A stretch of DNA of 64,000 bases from Chrysophaeum taylorii (taxonomy: Eukaryota; Sar; Pelagophyceae; Pelagomonadales; Pelagomonadaceae). The DNA lies in the NCBI GenBank assembly GCA_029834535.1, contig JAQMWT010000339.1:1-64000 (forward strand), read 5' to 3'. Shown here in pieces: positions 1 to 10,540 of the stretch (position 1 is the first letter of the stretch; every line of letters begins with the position of its first letter). The notes under the pieces are model-generated. The model was not told the origin of the DNA and made no database searches. It saw only the letters and a list, made by a program, of their open reading frames with translations. A program made the translations under genes and the position numbers.

Positions 1-532
1 AGATTGCGTGTTATAGTACGAAACCGATCGTCATCTCGACTGTACCAGAAGGAACGATTTGTCACCCTACAAACCAAAGTCCATTTAGAATAGCATTAGG
101 ACCTTTTACCAATGTCGTATCAACATGGGTCGAACAAAGACGCTTAGAACGCCCTGTCTTATGGGCAACCATTGTGAAGGTTTATCATCTCAACCAAAGC
201 CAAAGTACGTCTTACACATTACTTTGGACTCACGGACAAAAGTAGGCTCAAAACTCAAACTGCTAAACACACTAGACTTCAATCAATTGTCCCCAACCTG
301 GTACATCTTTGTCCACGTTTAACGCTAGCATTGCGTAATCGAATGATGCCGCAGTTTCTGTCTCGCAGCGATTATTCGTATTATCGCCCCCCCCCCCTTT
401 CCCCTTTTTTTCTCTGGTGACTTACGTCACCAAGAAAACGCCGACAGTCCCATTGACCGTCCAATTTATACCAGCACATTTGACAGCGTCTGGGTCAACA
501 TGAATCATTAACTATATAAGATCTTCATCTCG

Positions 533-640
533 ACCTCTCCGAGAAGGGAACCATTGTGCAGGACGGAACAAGCCGGGTCCGGTATTACGGAAGAAAATCA
601 CGCAGTTGGGGCAAAGGCGAGGAACGAGGCCTTGTTGCTG
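533..640 (-). mobile_element. SINE-like variant, copy F (degenerate)
   Basis: About 100 bp align to copy E: CGACCTCTCC, then a GGTCCGGTATTACGG block, then CACGCAGTTGGGGCAAAGGC and GAGGAACGA. It is diverged, with indels, and the tail is lost. It lies upstream of the Copia fossil; 1-532 shows no recognisable feature apart from a C-run and T-run at about 387-410. Confidence 0.45.
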
Positions 641-1559
641 GCAACCCAATGTCGAAGGTCTTATCCATGTCGTGCAAGCAACTTCGCTGGACCACGGCCT
701 GTGGTCCAGAACAATCAAACTGCCGTCGCGTCTTTTCTTGACCCAACCTGGCGAACCTCCCATACCAATGCGGACTTCGGGTGCAGACGCCAGCCGGCTC
801 TCGAGCGATTTACCGTCTCACTCGGGACGGTAGGGTCGCCGCAGGGACCAAGCGTTGTTAGGTCGCCCGACCGCCATCGCAACCGCACGGTTAGCAATGC
901 AGGTCTACATGAAAACTATTAGATAGAACTAACCACACCTTTAAACACCCTGCGAGAGCAGTGTAGCGAACTCACGAAGCATGTGACAGATAATGATACC
1001 ACGGCTCAGCTACAACAGAATATCAACAAGTTATTTGAGACCTTGCTACAATCAGCCGATATCTGTCAACAACATCTACTGATGACAACAAGTAGTTTAC
1101 TTCGTCTAAACGAACAGCTCATGTTTGCAGAAGACATCATTTATGATGTAGACGTTCATCTATCCTCGACCGAAAGTCGTTAAACTACGTGGAGCACAAC
1201 ACCATACTGTTGTTACTGCTCCCACCCCACAACGACAACTCCTCCTACTACAACACACAGGGTAATCCTTCCAATACTGTGTCTAACTCTTTACCGCTTC
1301 CGCCATCTCGGCTTTACCACCAGCGTTATTGTCCTCGCTATCTTCACAGGTCCAATCTGCCCACTCTCCACACAAGCCGAAACCAAAAGGGATGCCGATC
1401 ACACTTCCTATCGTCATTTGACGAAAAAGCACGGCATGGCTGATGAGGCTGACGAACCATCACCACCTGTTCAACCGATCATTTTCCAACGAATCTGTTA
1501 TTGCTGAAGAATTTCTTCACAGCCAGCCTCTCCACTACTTGCCCACATTCGGAAAACGC

Positions 1560-1680
1560 CTTCCTCACCAACTACATGAAGGTAAACAGTGTCCCTCCAC
1601 ATTGCTTTCCTATTTTGACTCTTGTGCTACCATCTCATTGATGTCCACCTTACGATTTTCGCTAACCAATCATTTAATTC
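1560..1680 (+). mobile_element. aspartic-protease-like stretch of the Copia fossil
   Basis: A short translated stretch around 1,600-1,650 has the hydrophobic-D-S-x-A-T-I-S pattern of retroelement aspartic proteases, and it sits where Copia elements place their protease, between gag and integrase. The call rests on one short motif plus position, so it is weak. Confidence 0.3.
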
Positions 1681-1888
1681 CATTGGACTCTAATACGCTC
1701 GATTTATTCAGACGGCAACAGGACAACAACGGGCACACACATGATGTTAACACGCAACATCGTTATTCCCCTACCAGATCATCCACAAGTTGGCTATGTT
1801 AAGATCGACTTCGCTTTATGTCTTGTGCATGACCGACATCTCGCTATCCTGAGCATGCTCGAGTGGAACCAGACCGAACCTTACCACT

Positions 1889-3330
1889 GTGTTCAATGAT
1901 CGAGCTGAGCCAAAGCTCAGCGCTGTCACGAGCCGCATAGACAAAGATGTACGTATACCCATACACTATGTAGCAGCTAATTTACCCGTCTCCCTTGTCT
2001 CACTTACAACATCGCGCGCGACAAGCGGCTGGAACTTCGCTCCCTGCATTTCCCTCAAGCGATACCATGAAAACAGGGATCTACTGGCATACTACAATTA
2101 CCTACTCCAACGAGTTTTACCAGATCGCCGTGGATTCGCCCTTTGGTTCTCAATCTCGGAAACAGAACAAATTGTTCAGCAAAATACGCAGCATTACTTG
2201 ACTACTCGCACGGCCAGTTTTCTCTCACAAGAGTCCAATCTCCGCAAACCCTCTGTCATGTTACTTTGTTCTGGTTTGTCAACTCCGGCGTTCCTGTCTC
2301 AAGCCACTAATGACTTAGGCTTAAATATCAATGTAAAAGTTGTTGTTGAGTCTGATGATACGCTTGTTCGTATGTTACGCCACCGTTTTCCTACTGTAAT
2401 ATTTGAATCTCTCCCCGCCTTTATTACCACCATCTTCACCTAATCTCACCAGAGGAAAGGCGCACATTCTATTGTATATAATTGAGATCACTCCTCCCTG
2501 GTATCCAAAGACTGGATCCGGGTGTTCCCCGATCCTCCATATATACCCGTTCCTAAAACGTTTGCACCTTACTCTCGCACAGGTTCTGCTCAGCTTACTA
2601 TGGCTGACCTTGAATCCCTCAATATGTTACTGCTTCGCCTTCACTCACAACAGGCTCACGAGCAACGTACTCACTCTGTTCAATCCGAGTGTACTTATCA
2701 TCAGTTGTGCTTTAAACGCTCCTCTATGGAGCCATTACCCAATGCAACACATCCTATACACGTCAAGATTTTTACAATCCTCTATAGCGTTGTTGCCAGC
2801 TTACATACTAACTCACCCACTCCTGTGTCCTATACATAACCGTTTTCGAAACTAACCAACCGTCACACAGGTTAGTATTACTACAACCTCATCACATCAC
2901 ACAACTCCTATTCTTAACTGGTGGCCACCATTCCGACGGCAACCTCACCATAGAGAACGCACACCCAAACAAAGACCACCCATCAACGCTTTGGGAGCAC
3001 GTATACGTTCACTGCTTCCGACATCCCCGCGACCGGGGACAGGCCCATATATCTGGAGCCGTTTATGGGTTACTTGTGGATAGTCCAAGCCCTTCCCCAA
3101 GTTGGCTCCGCTGCCACCTATGGCACCGCCATACAAAACTCTTGTCCAGATGCGCTCTCGTGATGCCTGGCTGCCTTACCTACAAGGCCACCGACAACTC
3201 TTTCGATTACAAGGATTCTCTTTTTGCTCTGGAAGATCATCACCTTTCTCATAGTCGCTATATAGGGTACCTTCGTGGAAGTGACCGCAAACTCGGCTCT
3301 AAAACCACTCAATGCTTGCTCCATTGCCAA
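1889..3330 (+). mobile_element. C5-cytosine-methyltransferase-like segment in the Copia fossil
   Basis: The end of a 184-codon frame (about 2,240-2,440) reads LLCSGLSTPAFL, then VVVESDD, then RHRFP. This resembles motif I (the S-adenosylmethionine-binding F-x-G-x-G-T type turn), motif II (an acidic residue ending strand 2) and the following helix of C5-cytosine methyltransferases. About 0.8 kb downstream (near 3,180-3,225) another translated stretch contains RQLFRLQGF, like the conserved R-x-L-x-x-x-E-x-x-R-L-Q-G-F-P segment near the C terminus of these enzymes. The segment lies between the protease-like and integrase parts of the element and is broken. I could not identify the PCQ or ENV catalytic motifs with confidence. 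Cytosine methyltransferases carried by LTR retrotransposons have been reported in Klebsormidium and Symbiodinium (from memory), so the arrangement has precedent. It could also be chance similarity. Confidence 0.4.
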
Positions 3331-3811
3331 CCGTCCGAGGGTATGCCAATATTATTTTACTCGACCCTCGCAACGGGAAATTACGCTACCCCACTCGACC
3401 GGAGTTGATTTGTGCTAACAACCACACCAAACAACAGGGAATCTTCCTGTCTCTACGCCATGACCTTTGCTGTGACATGCTCAGCAATGCTCTGCCTGCC
3501 GGTACGTACAGCACTCTGTACAAGCACCTTTCGCTCATCGTCGCCGATATTAAATCCCTTATGTTGGACCCTACCTTCCAACATACTGCTGCCGTGACGA
3601 AGAAACCTATGTATCCAATTTCATGAGCGTTGGCCAAGCCTCCACCACGTGCAGCACAGTCTGCCACAGATACCTTGTCTTTGGCTCAATCTTTTATGCT
3701 GTCTATTTCCAGCAACTGCTTGACCGAAATGTCGTTAAACTATATATCGTCGTCCTGCGAAGATACTCTCGCTACTCGTGATAATGAGGACGCACCTCAA
3801 GTGACCCTGCT

Positions 3812-4610
3812 GTGCACCAGGATGACGACGCACCGCCTTCCACTGCCTTAGACACCGAACTCAAGTTCGATGTTCGGCGCAAACGGCACATTCCCGCTCA
3901 TCCAATTCCTCGTAAGTCCCTCGCACACGGATCCACCGAATATCTCAATGCCAAAGAACGTGCTAATCGCTTTCACCGGGTGCATCACTGCCCCGACAAC
4001 GTCGCTGCCAAGGCCCCCAACGTACTTGCTCGCCCTGGATTCTCTGCTTCTGACATACCATATCGCGACTTATGCACCGACTGCATCGCACACAACAAGC
4101 GCCACCCGCACAAGCATTTCAATGCGACCAAGCCTTCTTTTGAGCAAACCCACAAAGCCGGTGAAGTCTGGGCGTGCGACGGCGGCTATGTGACCATCCC
4201 ATCCGAATGGGAGGCTTCACACATATCATCGTCTTCAAGGAACTCATTTCGAAATTTCTCTTGGTGTACTTTACACGCACCACCAACGCCACGGAGTTCA
4301 CTCAAGCTCTGGATTTTGTGTATGACTTTCTGTCGTACACAACTCAATGCACATGCGCACCCTCTACTCCGATGCATTCAAGCCTTACTTAGCCAGCACA
4401 TTACCTCCCCGTACCGCGTCGATAAGGGAATTCACCTCATTGCCTTCCCGCCGAACTTCCCCCCTTTAACTTTGAAGTTGAGTCTGCCATCGGTTTCATC
4501 GCCTCCGCCTCCTCAACTCGCCTTCGTTCTCTCCTTAATGCTCACTATCGTGGCGCCAAGATCGTGGAACCCGCTATCATGTTCCCATGGGCGGTGATAC
4601 ACACCGTTCA
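3812..4610 (+). mobile_element. integrase region of the Copia fossil
   Basis: Translation gives the Copia gag-pre-integrase zinc pattern, with FHRVHHCPDN followed about 30 residues later by LCTDCIAHNKRH (an H-H-C-C arrangement), and then the start of the DDE integrase core at GEVWACDGG. In a Copia element this enzyme inserts the cDNA into the host genome. The region is broken. It runs into a tail at 4,712-4,930 (FGAECYLLLEPHEHHKWEP) that fits the integrase C-terminal segment. Confidence 0.7.
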
Positions 4611-4711
4611 AAGCTATAACCTTCTCCCGAACGCCACGCTCGAGCGCATTCATCATGCTATTCTGAGTCCGCAACAGCTACTACAACCAACTCAGCACTC
4701 CCCAACACGAT

Positions 4712-7700
4712 ATGCTCAAGATTTTTGGCGCTGAATGTTACCTCCTATTGGAGCCCCATGAACACCACAAGTGGGAACCGTGCCGCCGCAAATATCTGTA
4801 TCTCTGTTGCGCCAACGCACAAAACCCGCTCGTCTCCCCACGCGTCGACCATCTCGCTGACGTCGTCCTCAACCCTGAAAACGGACAAATTCGTGTTTCG
4901 TCCAAGCTGCAATTCCTCTACATGTTGCAGCATCCTACTCCTGATCCTGAACTAGCTCCTCCGCCACACGCTCCTTCCGCGCCTTTCTCGCTCACACCCC
5001 ACACCACTATACAAGACCATGTCATTCAGAGGGGGACAAGGACTTCTCATCCTCAGAGGGGGCACTCCCCACCTCCTTCAGCTCCTCCTTCTTCGTCCCC
5101 TACTCCGGCCTCTTCTCCATCTTCTGACGCTACCGCCGACGAATCTGGCTCTATGTCACCGCCGCCCTTGCTTCCTTCTTACAAAGACCTTTTTGCACAA
5201 GATGACCTCATTCTTGTCCCAGGTTCCAAACAGCCTAACACTCGCAAGGCCACTTCTATGAAAACTATCCGAGCCCGGTTACAAGCGTCTACTATTGGTG
5301 CTTACAAAGCCGCTGGTGGCAAGCTCGCCGATTTCCGCTGGGATCTTCGCCACCACTTTCTTACGTTCAAGTCTCCCGCCCTCTCCGCCCTTCATCTCCG
5401 TGGTGGTATCCTCTGGTCTGCTATCTGCTCAGAGGGGGAACATGCGTTGTTAGCTCGTCTTCTTCTCCCGTTGCGCACTGACTTACTTGCCCGCTACCCG
5501 CACGTCGATGGTTACTTCGCCCACGCCAAGTGCGCATCCAGCATCCCAGCTGCAACCTTTTTAACTGCTGATGGTTCACCTGCGTGCCCTATTCCTCAGC
5601 CCCTTTTATCTGCGTTCACTGAACACGCTGCTGCCTTCGGCACTTCTTCCTTACAATATGCACTTACGTACCTGGCGCCGACCAGCTTTATTGATCACAA
5701 CTCATCCGAGTTTGGCGCTACTTCTGCATCTCTGGCTGACTTGGAGGAATACCTTCTGGTCTCTACAGAGTTTATCACCCAGGTCTTACGTACCGACCCT
5801 ACTATCCATATCCAACTGGAATCTGCCCCTACTACTCCTACCGACGCTGTTTCCGCTTATCCCGAAGTTGCGCACACTGCCTCGACCGCAACGTCGCTAA
5901 ACTATAATTCACCAGCCACTGTTGGTCCTGACGAATATAAGGTCCAAGAAGCGGACGTTTCCATTGACGAATATAAACTTAAGTGCCTCCACGGTTTGTC
6001 GCCTGAAAACAGGCACGCCTACCTCAAGGCCATCGCCAAGGAACTCCACGACATTATCCGCTTTGGCTGCTTCAAACTTTCCTTACCCGACGGTGTCTCT
6101 CGTCCTATTGACAGCAAGATGGTGCTGAAGATTAAAACAGACTCTGCAGGCAAATACGTTAAGCACAAGGCTCGCCTCGTACTACGTGGCTTCCTAGCAT
6201 CTCTTGGCGCCGATTTCTTTGGTACCTTCAGCCCCATGGCCACTATGACCGCAATCCGGGTACTACTAGCTATTGCAGCATACAAGCAATTGCCTGTCTA
6301 CCATGCAGACGTCCCGAACGCCTTCGTTCAGTCTGACATCGATGCCAATGTCTATGTTCAGTTACCAGACGGCATCAAGCTTATCGACCCCGATGACGCT
6401 AAGTACAAGGGCCGACGTCTACCGAAACTGCTGAAGTCACTTTATGGACTTAGGCAATCACCATCCCTTTGGAACAAAGAGATAGACGGCTTCTTCCGTA
6501 GCCTTGGTTACAAACGCCTGCATTCGGACTCTTGCCTATATGCTCGAGTATCCGCACATGCTAAGTTCGTCGTATGCAGTCTGTCTGTAGACGACATTGT
6601 TATTGTGTCCAATGACGACCCTCTTCGTACTGAATTACAGGATGCCCTCCACAAACGGTATGCTGTAGAGCAGTTTGAACCTGTCCATACCCTCCTAGGC
6701 ATGCGTGTGTGTCGCACATCTGATGGCTCCATTTCTCTGGATGTGCAAGCCAAGCTGGATGAACTCTTCGCTGATCACACAGTCTTGCAGCAACTGACCC
6801 CGCTCAAATATCCTATGTCATCGTCCTTCAAGTATAAAGATGGCACTCCCAGCACTGAAACAGAGTTGTACATCAACTCGCACTTTGCCACCCTCCTTGG
6901 CAAGCTGGTGTTCATGCAAGTTGCCTGCAGACCTGACTTCTCGCAAGCCTTGGGCAGATGTTCGCGTGGTATGCATGCACCCACATATGTTCACGTCCAA
7001 ATGCTAGAGCATTTACTTCGCTACCTCAAGAAGCCGGAAAACCGCTCACTTCGCCTCTGGTTTCACCCTAAAGGTAAGGCCATTGAAGCTCACCTTCGCA
7101 CTGTCTCCGCTAATCGAATTGATCTATCCACTGTGGTCGACTACCAACCACAGGATGTATCTACTGGACAGTTTGACCCCTTAGTTGTCATGGTTGACGC
7201 TGACAATGCCCCTTCCTTAGCACAGGAAGATAGGAAATCTACCACCGGGTTTGTCTTCTATCTTTTCAACTGCCTTATTGGTTGGAAAAGCAAACTTCAA
7301 CCGATTGTCTCCTGCTCAACTCACGAAGCTGAGTTGATTGCCCTCAGTATTTGTGCTGATGAAGCTGTTTGGCTACGCAAGCTGCTGTTGGAACTCTCCT
7401 TTGTCGTCAACCCCACCTTCTACGTCAACAATGCTAATGGTGAGAACACTGCTGACCCTGTTGACTTCGATGACAATGACAACCCAATTGCTGAAGATAT
7501 TCGCTTCATCAGAAGCCTACCTCTTTTGTCTGACAATGCTGCCGCTGTTCACACCTCTCGATCCAAGGCACTGTCAACTAGATGGTTTAAGATTCGTGAG
7601 TACATATCGCTTCAGAAAATACGAGTCCATCATGTTCCCGGCAAGCTGAACGTGGCGGATGGCTTTACAAAACCACTTGCGGCTGAGTTCTCCACTTTTC

Positions 7701-7732
7701 GTTCTCTACTCGGTATGCATTATGCTAACTAA
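4712..7732 (+). mobile_element. Copia reverse transcriptase and RNase H segment
   Basis: This 1,006-codon segment starts with the integrase C-terminal tail, continues through a proline/serine-rich linker (about residues 80-420), and then a Copia-type reverse transcriptase (about 430-680). Landmarks are KARLVLRGF, HADVPNAFVQ, LYGLRQSPSLWNKEID and the polymerase site SVDDIVIVSN. RNase H follows, with the DADNAP start, the ST-x-E-AE stretch (STHEAELIALS), LLSDNAAAV and the HVPGKLNVADGFTKPL end typical of Copia. The segment is open throughout, so it is younger or less decayed than the sequence before it. Its stop lies in a tail of CTAA repeats belonging to an inserted SINE-like unit. Confidence 0.93.
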
Positions 7733-8088
7733 CTAACTAACTTCAGACCTCTCCCGAGCATGGGAGCCAGGCCGGACCGACAGGAGCCAGTCCGGAATCA
7801 CGGGCCTGTAGACGAGGAGCGCCGAAAGGTCGGTCGGCGGAGAGTGACCATCAAGCTTGTCGCCATGCGACGAGGAGACCGCGATGTGACTGACAACCAA
7901 CTCGTCGATAACCTTCCGTCTTCGCCCCCCGGCCATCATACCCCGTCCCACTGCGAACGTTCCGGCTGCCAACCGGCCCGCCCGGGAGGCGAATAGGTGC
8001 CAACCTACGCCGGGAGGGCGGATGCCCTCGCAAGGCTCAGGATCCATGAGGCACCGTCCTCCATCGCAACCGGAGTCGGCGATCAGGG
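7725..8088 (-). mobile_element. SINE-like retroposon, copy A
   Basis: This ~360-bp unit is read in sense on the minus strand. It begins CTGATCGCCGAC and ends in a (GTTA)n tail, seen on the plus strand as CTAACTAACTAAC at its left end. It is nearly identical to copies B (14,941-15,303) and C (19,009-19,368) and shares their 5' end, so it is a defined unit and not a random truncation. Flanks GCATTATGC and GCATCATGC form an imperfect 9-bp target-site duplication. Compared with B and C it has a 3-bp insertion. I could not find convincing pol III A and B boxes. Confidence 0.85.
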
Positions 8089-10540
8089 CATCATGCCTCT
8101 CACGACAATCCTTTACAGGATTGAAGATACCTAACTCTAGTAACCGCAACGTCGTTAAACTATCCCTGGCCTTTCCTTCTCCTGCCACATTTTTTTTTGT
8201 ACACGGGCGAGTGTTGTTCATGTCTTCTTGACACTCCCGTGGCCGTGGCATCTCTCCCAAGTTGTTTCAAAAGCGACAACCCATAACCACTGTCACTCCT
8301 ACTACCTCCCAGGCTGCTACTATCTCACCGACACCAGCGATGGCCTCAACATGGATTTTGCCCTGATTGAACGAGGATTCTCTCGTTCTGAGAGCTTCCG
8401 TACTCCTGCCACGCCCTTTCTCTCTTCTGTTATGCGAGCGGAAGTCTCTACGGCACTCAACTCGATATATGACTCTGCTGACTCTTTACTGTTTGTGGAA
8501 CTTACGACGTTCATATCCATGCGCCTACCCATTACTACATTTTGGGAAGCTGCTCCTGCTATTACTTCTATTGGCTGCTACAGAGGCCCCAAACGTGAAC
8601 GTTTCATCCTGTCATCCTACATTTCTTGCTTCTACCACATATAATTCGAAGTCACAAGCACCTAGTGAACTCCCCACTGAAGTGCTGAGTCACCTTAACA
8701 CAGATGACCACAAGAAGAATGGTCATATTCCCATCTCAACTATCACCACTAACATTTGTTGTGCTTGTCACAACACCGATCAGGCGCCCATACAACCTAA
8801 CGTATGTGCACGTAATGCCACTTCCTTCCAACCCTCCTGTAACGGGTGCTCAGCTGGTCATATACGCGCAACCATCATACGCACGTATCATTTGCCAAAG
8901 GAGCTACATCTCTTGACCAGCAATCTAACACAACATTCGTCACTTGCTCATTTAGTCTTATCAGTAACCGATGCAGCCACAGACTCCACTATTCAATTAC
9001 CATTGGCACTGGATCTTCGGCTTATTACTCAGAGGCACCTGGCGCATCTTAACTTTCTTGTAACGCTCGAGCGAACACAAGCTCGTAAGACTCAGGCTAT
9101 GTTCAAGCCCATCAAATACCACCATGTGATTCATACTGTTATCCGATCACGTATACAACATAATAACAACTACGCATCATCCTCTGATGATACATAACCG
9201 CTATCACTCCGGAATGTAATGTTCGGCCACACTTATGTTCAGGCAGAACATTAAGGCTTCCTGCACCCCTTTTTTTTAACGTTGACCGAAACGTCGTTAA
9301 ACTACTCACACTCCACGCTAGACGCTATTCTGGAGATATCTTCGCCACCGTTACCTACGCCTTCTGCTTCGCTTGCTGATTCCGACTTCTTGTGCCAACA
9401 AGTCGACCAACTCCAGGAAACATCTCCCTGGAGAACCGGCTCTTCCCTCCTACAGCCAACACCCACGTGTTACTTATACACTGTACAAGATCACAGAGCT
9501 GTTGTCTCGCTTAATACTCACCGCTCATGATCAACATGCTACCAACTACTCCTCCCCGGACGATCACCTCCTTCATCTACGTGACAAGTTGTTCTCATGC
9601 TTCAGAGCATTCCGTCCGCTCTCATGTGAATCTGAAGACTCTTCTATCTTCGTTCTTCGTTCGCCAAGTCCAACCTTTTTTTTTTTTTGGAAAACCAACT
9701 GGACACCTTTCAACTAGATTCTCTATCGCCATCCATACTGAATGCTCTACTTGCACTCACCCTTCTCTTGGCACCAAATCGTTCAGCTATTGGTGTTCAC
9801 CACCTTACAGCAGAAGCTGACGATGATTAATAACCTAACTCACTGTCGGTTGTATCTGTGTTTCTTAATGTTCTGTCCAAAAGAGTCAAATCGACTCTCA
9901 GCTCCACCAAGTCCAAGTCCAAAGACCCTTCTACACTCTTGATGCTTCGCGTGTGACCTCTGTGACCATCAAGACTGTATTCCTTCCTTTTTTTTTTTCT
10001 TTTTCTCTTCATCATCATCTTTCTCAAGAGATGCTCTACAGTCGCACCTTGCGCTTAAGACATCTCGAGGGGGTGCAGAGAAATCTGCTGCCTCTTACCC
10101 TTATCCGTCCGTTGAGAACGTGATCTCTTCCTTACCCTTCTTCTTCCTTTCTACACAATCAAATAGTCCTCTGATTTGTGGCTACGGTCATCATCATGGT
10201 CTAGCGCGTCCCGAGGTATGTAGCACTATACACTTAACCTTTCTCGTGTAGTTCTAGATGCCGCCTGTCGTGTTCTCAGGATATAGGGAACATAACCTTC
10301 ATTCCCCGAATTAACCTTTCCAGACGTACACGATGAGACGGGATGGTTTCCCAGGTGACTTACCACTGCCTGCTAAACGCTCTGCAAGCTCTTAGTAGCA
10401 TTATTAGACTTTCTACGAATCCTCTACGTGCTCTTTGTAGCATTCTACTTGCTGCAAACCCTCTACGTGCTCGGCAGTCACGGTGGTGGGTGTGACGTAG
10501 AACACGAAGTGTGCTGCTCTTGCGGACAGCGGTGTTCGCC
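8089..10540 (+). other. gene-free retroelement-like region
   Basis: No gene is supported here. The plus strand has several short overlapping frames of skewed, threonine/serine/histidine-rich composition like the sequence before 4 kb, two T-rich runs, and two copies (8,141 and 9,284) of a 19-21-bp motif also found inside the Copia fossil. A purine run (CTCGAGGGGG followed by TG) at about 10,060-10,070 could be a polypurine tract and the start of a 3' LTR, but no matching left LTR was found. This is probably the 3' flank of the Copia fossil or another decayed element. Confidence 0.5.

Larger units (their letters stand above)
950..7732 (+). mobile_element. Copia-class LTR retrotransposon fossil
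   Basis: This is a broken Ty1/copia (Pseudoviridae) copy on the plus strand, with more than a handful of breaks in its 5' two thirds and a long open 3' part. Recognisable parts in order are a weak protease-like stretch near 1.6 kb, a methyltransferase-like stretch at 1.9-3.3 kb, an HHCC zinc and integrase-core region at 3.8-4.6 kb, and reverse transcriptase plus RNase H at 4.7-7.7 kb. That order of integrase before RT is diagnostic of Copia rather than Gypsy. I could not find matching LTRs, so the outer ends are uncertain and may reach into 1-950 and 8.1-10.5 kb. A SINE-like unit is inserted at its 3' side. Confidence 0.8.

Noticed and set aside
2522-2600. DPPY motif suggesting an amino-methyltransferase
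   Set aside because: One tetrapeptide in broken retroelement sequence is not enough, and the nearby motif I looks like the C5-cytosine class instead.
7733-8260. 175-codon minus-strand frame as a host gene
   Set aside because: Most of it is the SINE-like unit, repeated at two other loci; the remainder is unrelated flank.
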